Source: Camellia lanceoleosa
Taxonomy: Eukaryota > Streptophyta > Magnoliopsida > Ericales > Theaceae
Reading direction: 5' to 3'
DNA: 64,000 nt
Assembly (NCBI GenBank): GCA_025200525.1
Contig: CM045763.1
Location: 85,154,131-85,218,130 of the forward strand
In this document: piece by piece, positions 56,208-64,000 of the stretch
Layout of the letters: every line of letters begins with the position of its first letter
Numbering within the stretch: position 1 is the first letter of the stretch
The notes under the pieces: model-generated
What the model was told of the DNA's origin: nothing
What the model saw: only the letters and a program-made list of their open reading frames with translations
Databases searched by the model: none
Made by a program: the position numbers and the translations under genes

Positions 56208-57623
56208 ATGGATAATTATGCCACTAAGAAAGGGAGAAAGGACCTAATAGAGGAATTTGTAGCCTTGCAACATGTTGTTTCATCCATTAATTATGCATGT
56301 GCTATGTATATAGTGATTTTACATGCTGCATTCAAGAAAAAAGAAATTAGATTGCAACTACCTAGATCACCTCGCCCCTATGGAAAACAAATTGACCATT
56401 TGAATAGATTGGTTAACGATAGTGACATAAATTGTCATGACTAACTTCGGATGAATAGGCGTACTTTTATGCTTTTATGTGGGTTGGTGCGAAGTGTTGG
56501 ATTGTCTGATTCAAAATATGTCGTTTTAGAGGAGCAAGTAGCAATGTTTTTTAATGTGCTTGCACATCATACTAAGAACCGCAAAATTAAATTTAATTTC
56601 ATGCGGAGTGGTCAAACAATTGGTAAGCACTTCAATAATGTTCTCAAGGCTGTGTTACGCCTCCATGGTCTCCTCCTTAAGAAGCCTGAACCAATAACTG
56701 CTAATTGTATAGATGATAGGTGGAGTTATTTTCAGGTACAATATATATTACAACTATGCTTAATAAACATATTATATTTTTGTATTGCCTATATTAATTT
56801 TATAATATTATTTTATTTTTAGAATTGTCTTTGTGCTTTAGATGGAACCTATGTTAAGGTTCTTGCTCCTGCAATAGACAACCCAAGGTATAGAACAAGA
56901 AAGGGAGAAATTGCCACAAATGTATTGGGTGTGTGCTTCCAAGACATGCAATTCATATATGTCTTGCCTGGATGGGAAAGATCTGCTTCTAACTCTAGAG
57001 TACTTAGAGATGCTGTCAGTAGACCCAATGGGTTGAAAGTCCCTGCTGGTATGAAAATTATATATTGTTATATATATAAGTACACTATATCTATATTAAA
57101 CAATTATTTTGTTACATACATAGTGGAACCATGTTACATAATTACAGGCCACTACTATCTCGTAGATGCGGGTTACACAAATGGGAAGGGCTTTCTTGCA
57201 CCATATAGAGGATAGCGTTACCATCTTTCTACATGGAGAGAAGAGGGTGCCCCAACAACTCCACAAGAGTTTTTTAACATGAGGCACTCTTCTGCTCGTA
57301 ACGTCATTGAGAGGTGTGTTGGGCTACTTAAAATGAGGTGGGCAATATGGAGGACTTATTCTTACTTTCCAATCAAGACTCAATTTCGTATTATCACTGC
57401 ATGTTGCCTTCTCCACAATCTCATACAATGTGAAATGCCTATGGATCTTGATGATGATGAGAATGAGGAAATGAATCCTCCTTCTCCAGCTACTGAATTA
57501 GGAGTGAATGGAGAACTGCCTTGGCAACCCAAATGTTTAATGAATGGCAAACAAGCAGAGGTCAATAAATTAGTGTTGTATGATGATTCTCATGTAATAG
57601 TGAGAGTTTATTATGGCATGTAA
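56208..57623 (+). pseudogene. PIF/Harbinger transposase (DDE_Tnp_4, HARBI1-like), inactivated
   Basis: Three exons (56208-56735, 56823-57048, 57148-57623) with GT/AG borders give 409 codons, a normal size. The N-terminal helix-rich part is followed by the DDE core: [12 protein letters not shown] (first Asp), [15 protein letters not shown] and HSSARNVIERCVGLLKMRW (Glu), then CCLLHNLI. In the second motif family members have Asp where this copy has Asn (AAC, about 56985), so a catalytic residue is gone. TAA at 56442-56444 and TAG at 57213-57215 interrupt the frame. The transposase would cut the element out and insert it at TTA/TAA sites. This copy cannot. Confidence 0.9.
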
Positions 57624-57744
57624 TTCGAACTGTATTTGTTTAGTTTTTGTGTGGTATTTGTAACAAATATTGTGTAAGTTGATCTGTTATTTATGATTGA
57701 CATGTGTGTTATGATTTAAACTTATGACATACATAAATATAGGT

Positions 57745-58772
57745 ATGAATGACACAGGTACCATTAGTTCTCGTAAGAAGGGGAAACCTCGAAGGTTTTG
57801 GAATCACCGTGAAGAACTCTTTCTCATTACAACCATGAAGGATATAACCGCAAGTAATCCCAGGTGGAAGCTTGATAATAATCGGTTTAGGGCAGGCTTC
57901 TACAATGAATATGAGAAGAAGATCTTAAGTGCATTTCCTAGAACTGATCTTCGAGCCACTCCTTACATCGACTCAAAGATTAAGTTGTGGAGGAAACAAT
58001 ATAACACTTTTCAAGATATGTTAAAGATAAGTGGTTTTGGTTGGGATGATGAACAAAAGATGGTGCTTGTTGATAGTGACGACATATGGCAGAACTATGT
58101 CAGGGTAAATCTCATTTTTATGTTGTTATTTGCATGACTCTTTAATTAGAAATCAATCTATTCTTTTTAATAATCGGATAATCACCTGTAGAGGGTACCG
58201 GATGCAAAAGGGATGTGAAACAAGCCATTCCCGTTCTATGAAGATTGGTTTATTCTATTTGGAAAGGATAGGGCGATTGGTGAACTGGCTGAGGATCCTA
58301 CTGATGCAGTTGCAGCAATGGAAAAGGAGGATGCAAATGCAACTATAGAAGAAGGAGAACAGTCTCCTGTGAACAGTTTAGTATGAACATGGGTGATACA
58401 GAGTACTCAATGTCTACTGCAAGTAATGTTCCCAACCGTGCTAACTCTACTAAAATTGGGAAAAAACGGGCTCGGCCTACTGAAGGGATTCCTAGTGAAC
58501 TATCAGAGATGGCAAAAAATCTTGGATCATTCATTGAGAATACCAATACTACGATGGTGGAGATTGCTCATAGGATAGGATATTTACATGACCTATCCTA
58601 ACAAAGGAGATTGGTTAATGCAGAACTTTTGAAGTTGCCAATGACTAATACCCAAAGATTGATAGCAGCATCTATGATAGTGAAAGATGAAGACAAAGTT
58701 GGCTTGTTCTTTAGTTTAGATGAGAATGACAAGATGGAGTGGGTTTCTTTGCTATTGGAATGTCATATTTGA
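57745..58772 (+). pseudogene. PIF/Harbinger Myb/SANT-like DNA-binding protein (second element gene), broken
   Basis: The first exon (57745-58104) encodes KGKPRRFWNHREELFLITTM, FYNEYEKKILSAFP and IKLWRKQYNTFQDMLKISGF, a Myb/SANT-like (Myb_DNA-bind_3) domain. The second exon (from about 58192) reads VPDAKGM, a TGA stop (58216-58218), then NKPFPFYEDWFILFGKDRA. A frameshift near 58380 leads to GIPSELSEMAKNLGSFIENT and a C-terminal region ending at the stop at 58770-58772; another in-frame TAA lies at about 58600. In PIF/Harbinger elements this partner protein is needed with the transposase, for DNA binding and nuclear import. Confidence 0.85.
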
Positions 58773-58929
58773 ATGTGGCATCTACTGTATGATGGTCTTT
58801 TTGTATGATGGGTTTCTTTTTGTTTGCTCATGTGTTGGGCTGTTTAAGACTGGTTTTTGTAACTTGCAATCTGTTTATATGTTGCTCCTATGTTGGACTG
58901 GTTAAGACTGGTTCTTGTAGCTTGCAATC

Positions 58930-59687
58930 TGTTGGCTACATATTTTGTATAAGCCAATCACAGTTCGACACGTGGCAGAATGAGGGCAATATGGGAAGAC
59001 AATTCAAATCTTCAACCGTAGTCACACACGTGGCAGTTAATATTGGTTATTGTAGATCTGCATAGCACTGGATCAGCAAAGAGATACAAAATGACGTGAC
59101 TTCAACGGTTACTCATATTTAAATTCAAAATCCGGAGGGAAGCCTAACTGCAGATATGGCATAGTGGAGCTAACTCTAAGGTAACATGATCAGCGATCAC
59201 TGAGGGATGATTCGACGATTAGAAATGCATTTCGACGGTTGTCATTGAGAAGTATAAATAGCAGAAAAGGCCCTAGAAAGAGCCCCCAGCCTCAGATCAA
59301 AAAACCAGTTTTATCTACTTTATTTTCCTTCCAATTTTTACATTTCTTGTTCTTTACATTTCTGTACTTCAAATTCCTGCACTGCACTTCGTTCATAGGA
59401 GTATTTTCAAGTAGTTTGTTGCTGTAAACCTATACGAGGCTGATTTGGATCTTTGTAAGTCTTCCATTTTACTTAATGAAATGTTACAATTGTTCTTCAT
59501 ATTAATCATTGTTTGCTTAATTCTCCTAAATAAAGCCATCAGTAAAAGTCCTCTTCATTAAGGCTAAAAGAGCTAAAACATAATCGTCTGATTATTGGTT
59601 GGCAATTAATATTTTGTAAGGACTGATTGATCCTTACTGGCATGCTCAAAATTATAGTAATAACCTTCGTAAGCCAAAAAGCCAACA
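58930..59687 (+). mobile_element. 5' LTR of an LTR retrotransposon inserted in the PIF element
   Basis: Begins TGTTGGCT and ends AGCCAACA, a perfect 8-bp terminal inverted repeat typical of LTR ends; length 758 bp. It is followed closely by GGCACGCTCGGTGGGAC, a primer-binding-type site, and by the start of a gag-like frame. No 3' LTR is in the window. The insertion separates the PIF element's coding part from its right end. Confidence 0.8.
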
Positions 59688-59695
59688 TATATTTT

Positions 59696-60167
59696 TGGCA
59701 CGCTCGGTGGGACTAATTAAAATGGCTAGACGTAAGAGACAAGGAGAAAATGAACGCTTGGAAGAAGGTGTGGAATGAGAGGTAGAAATACCTAATCCAG
59801 AGGATAATGTTATAACACATCCTGTGGAAGTTCCTGTTTTATCAGAACCTATGGTTAAACAGACCAGCACTTCAGAGCAAATACCACATGTTCAAAGTAT
59901 TGGACAAGGCCAAGGAATTGAACTATCCACTGTTCCATCTACTCAACTAATAAATCCATGGGGAGGCCTAGTAGATGCCATGGGACAGCAGTTAATGAAC
60001 ACAATGGAAAGATGGCGACTTCCTTTTTGGATTGAATGAATACTCATTAACCAATTAACGCAAGGCACATAGAGGAAATTTCAAATGTCCTTCAGCAAAG
60101 ATTGGCTAGAGATAAACAGCCTATGCAGAGTAATGGACATACTAATGGTCAAACTAGTAACCAAAAC
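59696..60167 (+). pseudogene. gag start of the retrotransposon at 58930, interrupted
   Basis: A frame from ATG 59722 (MARRKRQGENERLEEGVE) hits a TGA at about 59776, then continues with NPEDNVITHPVEVPVLSEPM and LINPWGGLVDAMGQQLMNTM to a stop at about 60037. It looks like the N-terminal part of a plant retrotransposon gag. At about 60168 another element is inserted, so the rest of gag and pol lies beyond the window, if retained. Confidence 0.6.
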
Positions 60168-60927
60168 TGAGAGGGTAATTTATATTCATAAATTGGGCCG
60201 AGCTAGGTGTTGGGCCGAGCTCGGTTTAAGATTGGAAGATACCCACTAAGAAAGGGGAAGTATATGTAGTTCGGTTGCCAAACGAGTACTTCGATTGCGG
60301 CAAGTGTCGAGATAGTCCGGTTGAAGTTGGTAGACCGGTCGTAGAGACATGTCGGTTCTTGCATGCTAGGCCGGGTCGATTCTCGACACCGTCGACTCGG
60401 TAGTCCGGTTGGGTCGCACTCCTAGTTCGGTTAAGCTCTCTTATGGTTAGCTCGGTTGTGCATGAGAAACCGAGGTAAGAGGAGTAAAAGCGAAGTCCGG
60501 ACTATAGGTTACTTCGGTTGTAATGGAGTTCGGCCGTAGTAAAGCCATCTCACTTGGCTTATGCAGTGAGGGGGGTGTTGGAAGATTCCAGAAGGAGTAA
60601 TCCTAGAAGGACTCTACATATGGAGGAATAAGAGTCCTGGGAGGACTCTTCGCATGGAGAAGTTAGAGTCCTACCAGGACTGTGCCATGCGTAACCTATA
60701 TAAGCTCACCAATATCACCTTTGGAGAGGTAAGACAATTTTGCTCCCTGAATACATTGAGCTTTTGCCTTCTTGTCTTGCTTACTGACTTAGGCATCGGA
60801 GAGGTTTCCGGCACACACCCGCCGGCTAGCTCACGTTGATATTTTCAGGTGGTAGAACGACATCGTACAGAGGAACGAAGACTTGGTCAACAGGATTATA
60901 CGAGAAGGTGTATTTCTTTCCCGTACA
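60168..60927 (+). repeat. 5' LTR of a second Tat-like Ty3 element
   Basis: The right edge is certain: ...TTTCCCGTACA (to 60927) followed by the primer-binding site ATTGGCGCCGTCTGTGGGAA, identical over 20 nt to that of the element at 42021. The left edge, placed at TGAGAGGG (60168), is where gag-like sequence of the host element ends. The LTR is rich in CGGTTG/CCGAG phrases. The 3' LTR is outside the window. Confidence 0.7.
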
Positions 60928-60995
60928 ATTGGCGCCGTCTGTGGGAAATAACAGACAAGAACAACCTCTTGATCAAGTTTTTCTCTTAAACATCA

Positions 60996-62953
60996 ATGGC
61001 GAACAATGAAGAACTACCTCAGTCCGCTGTTGACGGACTGACTCCAGAAGGAGGTGCAAGGCGCGAAGGCCTTCCTTTGGTCCCTCCCATGGCGAGCCTG
61101 GAACCACAAAGGCAGAATTCCAGGAGGGATGCGAGGGGACGAAGGAGGAATAGCAGCCCTCATCCTTCTCGCTCGCAAAGCCCAGAAAGACAAAGGCGCA
61201 GAGTTGATCCTCAAATTCTGGAAGATCGCGTCAGAGAACAAGACGAACTGATCCGCAAGATGGCAGCGGACATGGAGTCTCTGAAGCGCCAGATGAAAGG
61301 AAAAGAAGTGGCGACAGGAGTGGGGCGCAACAAGACGCCTCGCCACTCCGAGGGTCGTGGTAGGAATTCTACACCCTCTCAACCAGAGGAGAAGCCTCGG
61401 ACAGCGACACGCGATCCGTATCTTCCAGACTCGTCACCTGTGTCCGAGAGGACGGCACGAAAAGGTCATACACGGGGGGAAGTACTTATTGGCCCTCACA
61501 TACGCATCATACGCGATCCAGCCAGACGGAATTACCTAGGTCGTCCGACTTAAGGTCCATGTTGGAAGAAAAGGCGATGGAAGGAGGACGCCACGACGCG
61601 CGATCCCCACAGGGTTCCAGCCTTGCAGCGATTGGCTCCTCGGACGCATGGAAGCGTCGAGGTTGGAATGCCAAGGCCGCACTTGGCATACGAACCAGCC
61701 GATAGGGCATTGGCGAGGCTGCAGGCCTCACCATTCGTCCCCGAGATTGAGAACGCCCTTCCGTCAAAGCTTCCTACAACCCAAATTCACGACGTATGAA
61801 GGAAAGACGGACCTTACACCCACTTAAGCCACTTTCGCCAGTTATGGTCAGATACCGACGGAATGAGGCGCCGATGTGCATCCTATTCCTTCAAGCCTCG
61901 ACCTAGGCCTAACTTGGTTTGAGAAGCTTCCAGAGGGCGGCATAGCCTCACGGCGCAATTGGCGAAGCATTTGTAACACGGTTGAGAACAAACACAAAGA
62001 CCGGTGGAGATCAATCGCCATTCTCCATCGACATGGGTGAGAAGGAGACATTAAGGTCCTATAACAGCCGATATTGGGAGACCTTCAACCAGATTGGGGA
62101 TTGCCCAACCAATCTGGCCATCGCGCAGTACAAAAGAGGCCTTCCAGTCGGGAATAGACTGAGGGACTCTATCACCATGACTCCACCACTTACCATGGAG
62201 GCCCTGATGGAGAGAGTGCATCAGCACATCAGGGTGGAAGAGGATGGCGCTCGTGCTAAGGCAAAGACTGGTGCGATCGCAACACCAGAGAAGAAGACCT
62301 CGGCAAAGGTCAATACGGTAGACCGCCGAAACAAAAACGGACGGGGCAGGCGAGACAATGACGAAGACCAGGAGAAGAGATGGTTGAGAGTCCGAACTGC
62401 CATAACCACGGTGTTCAAGAAGCCGATCTACCGTATACTCAGTGAGATTAGAGACGAGCCATTCGTCAGGTGGCCAGCCAAGTTGGGCGAGGCCCAGAAG
62501 GACTATGATGACAGATCCAGATGCACCTACCACAAGGAAAAGGGGCACCGCACTGAGAACTGTACGCCATTGAGGCAACATCTGGAAGAGTTGGTGGCAG
62601 CAGGCCACCTAGATAAATACATAGAAGGAGGGGCGCAGCCAGCACCCCAGGACCACAACCTCCCCAATGGAATGCCAAACGACGCCCCGCCGCAAGGCAC
62701 CATCAACGTAATCCATGGAGTCTTTGAACCAGAGCGAGTATGCGAGCTCAGAGGTTCCATCAAAAAGGCAGAGCACTTGAAAGAGGTGCTAAGTGCCCAA
62801 CCAGTCGTCAAAAAGGGGAGGACAGAACCTACAAATGTTATGTCCTTTTCGGACAAAGACTTGGACAGAATATATTGCCCATTAATGATGCCTTGGTCGT
62901 CACTCTCCGAGTCAAGGATTTTGACGCAAGCGGATTCTCGACGACCAAGGTAG
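60996..62953 (+). pseudogene. gag polyprotein of the second Tat-like element, frameshifted
   Basis: Starts MANNEELPQSAVDGLTPEGG shortly after the primer-binding site. It has an R/S-rich segment, a coiled-coil-like EDRVREQDELIRKMAADMES, and a stop at 61551-61553 in the first frame. The gag core resumes in other frames (PFVPEIENALPSKL near 61730, HLSHFRQLWSD near 61820) and then in the long frame 61982-62953 (YKRGLPVGNRLRDSI, TMEALMERVHQHIRVEEDGA). CTYHKEKGHRTENC at about 62523 is a CX2HX4HX4C variant of the zinc knuckle. Gag would assemble the element particle; several frameshifts disrupt it. Confidence 0.85.
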
Positions 62954-63225
62954 TTCGTGTGAAATTATGTATTATGAAACTTTCAAGCAACTCAAGCTGC
63001 AGATAAAGACTTGGCCCGCAAGATCTCCCCTCATTGGGTTCAACTCCATGCCGAGTGGCCGGCAAAATCATCCTCCCAACAGAAAGGGAGTGTGACAAAA
63101 CAAGTGGAGTTCAGGTCAAGGTCCCATCCACCTACAACATCATCTTAGGCGTAACATGGTCGCATGCCATGCGCCGGTGGCATCCTCCTACCACCAAGTG
63201 ATGAGGTTCCCCAACGACACCGAGT
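62860..63225 (+). pseudogene. Aspartic protease region of the second Tat-like element
   Basis: [19 protein letters not shown] is followed in a shifted frame by a [18 protein letters not shown] stretch (about 62940-62995) with the D-Q-G active-site motif. Then come SSYHQVMRFPNDTE and a stop near 63225. The protease would process the gag-pol polyprotein. Small frame changes suggest decay or sequence errors. Confidence 0.7.
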
Positions 63226-63226
63226 A

Positions 63227-64000
63227 ATAGAAGAAGTTTATGGGGACCAGATTATGTCCAAGCAAAGGCTTCGTCAAGAACGAATGGTAGCATACGCCAA
63301 AGGATATGTTCATTCGGTTGAAGAACCAGAGAGTAACGAACTATTCGCGGATGTTGGCAAAGCGGCTGATCAAAAAGCAGTGGAGGACTTGGTAGAAGTC
63401 AAAATAGATGAGAAGAACCCGGAAAAGTTCTTCCTACTTGGATCGTCGTTGTCCAGCACTGAGAGATTGGAAGTCTTGGAATTTCTGACCTCCAACATCG
63501 AAGTGTTCGCCTGGACCCCATACGACATGCCAGGCATTGATCCCAACTTTATTTGCCATCAACTCAATGTCCACCCTTCTGCTAGACCGGTCATCCAACG
63601 CACGCGCAGATCGGCACTCCACCACGCCGAAATAGTGGCAGAAGAGGTGGGTAACTTGTTAGAAGCTGGGGCGATTAGAGAGGTGCACTACCCCAGGTGG
63701 ATCTCTAACACAGTAGTAGTGCCAAAGAAGAATGGGAAGTGGCGCGTCTGCGTCGATTATAAAACTGTCAACAAAGCATGCCCCAAGGATAGCTTCCCCT
63801 TACCAAGGATAGATCAGTTGGTGGACCTAACAGCTGGTCACAGCAGGCTTAGCTTCCTCGACGCATACAGAGGCTACCACCAGATCGCAATGCATGAACC
63901 AGATCAGGAGATCACATCCTTCACCACTCCAAAAGGACTATACTGTTACAAGGTCATGCCCTTTGGCCTAAAGAACGCAGGGGCGACATTCCAGAGAATG
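63227..64000 (+). CDS. Reverse transcriptase N-terminal part of the second Tat-like element (runs off the window)
   Basis: An uninterrupted frame from about 63227 to the window end encodes EEVYGDQIMSKQRLRQERMV, NIEVFAWTPYDMPGIDP, WRVCVDYKTVNKACPKDSFP, PRIDQLVDLTAGHSRLSFLD, AYRGYHQIAM and PFGLKNAGATFQRM. This is the fingers/palm start of a Ty3 RT, ending before the YxDD box. Unlike the element at 42021 this stretch is open, so this pol may be younger or better preserved. Confidence 0.85.
   Translation, partial: MEEVYGDQIMSKQRLRQERMVAYAKGYVHSVEEPESNELFADVGKAADQKAVEDLVEVKIDEKNPEKFFLLGSSLSSTERLEVLEFLTSNIEVFAWTPYDMPGIDPNFICHQLNVHPSARPVIQRTRRSALHHAEIVAEEVGNLLEAGAIREVHYPRWISNTVVVPKKNGKWRVCVDYKTVNKACPKDSFPLPRIDQLVDLTAGHSRLSFLDAYRGYHQIAMHEPDQEITSFTTPKGLYCYKVMPFGLKNAGATFQRM

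Larger units (their letters stand above)
53926..58929 (+). mobile_element. PIF/Harbinger DNA transposon, right end displaced by nested insertion
   Basis: The left end GGCCCTGTTTGTTTTGGG follows TAA (53923-53925), as expected for a PIF/Harbinger element with a 3-bp TAA/TTA target duplication. It carries both genes typical of the superfamily in the same orientation: DDE transposase (56208-57623) and Myb/SANT-like protein (57745-58772). The right terminal repeat is not found before 58930, where an LTR retrotransposon begins. It is presumably beyond the window, after the nested elements. Confidence 0.8.
60168..64000 (+). mobile_element. Second Tat-like Ty3 element, truncated by the window end
   Basis: LTR, primer-binding site, gag (60996-62953), protease (about 62930-63180) and RT (to the window edge) lie in Ty3 order. 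The gag and RT sequences are related to those of the element at 42021 but clearly different (for example DPNFICHQLNVHPSARP against DPAVSQHHLNVDPQCKP), so it is a separate family. It is inserted in the retrotransposon at 58930. Confidence 0.85.

Noticed and set aside
62051..62608. 185-codon minus-strand frame opposite gag
   Set aside because: It is a cysteine/leucine-rich shadow of the GC-rich gag frame on the plus strand, which has clear gag motifs.

Overview
This is nuclear DNA from a flowering plant, most likely a eudicot. The basis is the gene content (a DRIP-type RING E3 ligase, prefoldin subunit 4 and a plant PRA1-family protein), GT-AG spliced genes with AT-rich introns, and plant-type transposable elements (hAT, PIF/Harbinger, Copia, Tat-lineage Ty3, Stowaway-like MITEs). 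I cannot name the species. Nothing bacterial is present: no operons, CRISPR arrays, rRNA or functional tRNA gene.

Layout. 1-2226 looks like the LTR of a Ty3-type element that cut into an old hAT transposon. The hAT C-terminal domain (2227-2767) and 3' terminal repeat (to 3900) survive. 3900-11200 is gene-free AT-rich DNA with MITEs, local duplications and a probable 1.9 kb non-autonomous element. 11674-27170 is a seven-exon DRIP-like E3 ubiquitin ligase gene of 428 codons. Its first two introns are inflated by a MULE-like element, a LINE 3' fragment, two hAT MITEs and a 5.4 kb antisense Copia element. 27171-31045 is intergenic and holds duplications and an antisense DUF538-like fragment. 31046-34042 is prefoldin subunit 4 (three exons, 126 aa). 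37559-38200, minus strand, is an intronless PRA1-family gene (213 aa). 38340-41930 is AT-rich DNA with a 0.4 kb hairpin element and tandem repeats.

From 41933 to the end the window is nested transposons. A solo-type LTR is split by a complete 10.0 kb Tat-lineage Ty3 element (42021-52035, target duplication TACGC). That element has most of gag missing, pol with two RNase H domains, two 3' tandem-repeat arrays and a multi-exon antisense ORF. Then comes a PIF/Harbinger transposon (from 53926) with both its genes, transposase and Myb/SANT-like, each broken. It is interrupted at 58930 by an LTR element, which is itself interrupted at about 60168 by another Tat-like Ty3 element whose pol runs off the window.

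The three host genes are unrelated housekeeping or regulatory genes: ubiquitination, tubulin/actin chaperoning and membrane traffic. The element structures are the most notable content: the Tat element's two arrays and antisense ORF, the two-copy hAT MITE family with perfect 8-bp target duplications, the 20-bp-phased GCTCGAGC cluster in the first LTR, and the PIF copy with loss of a catalytic aspartate and several nonsense codons.
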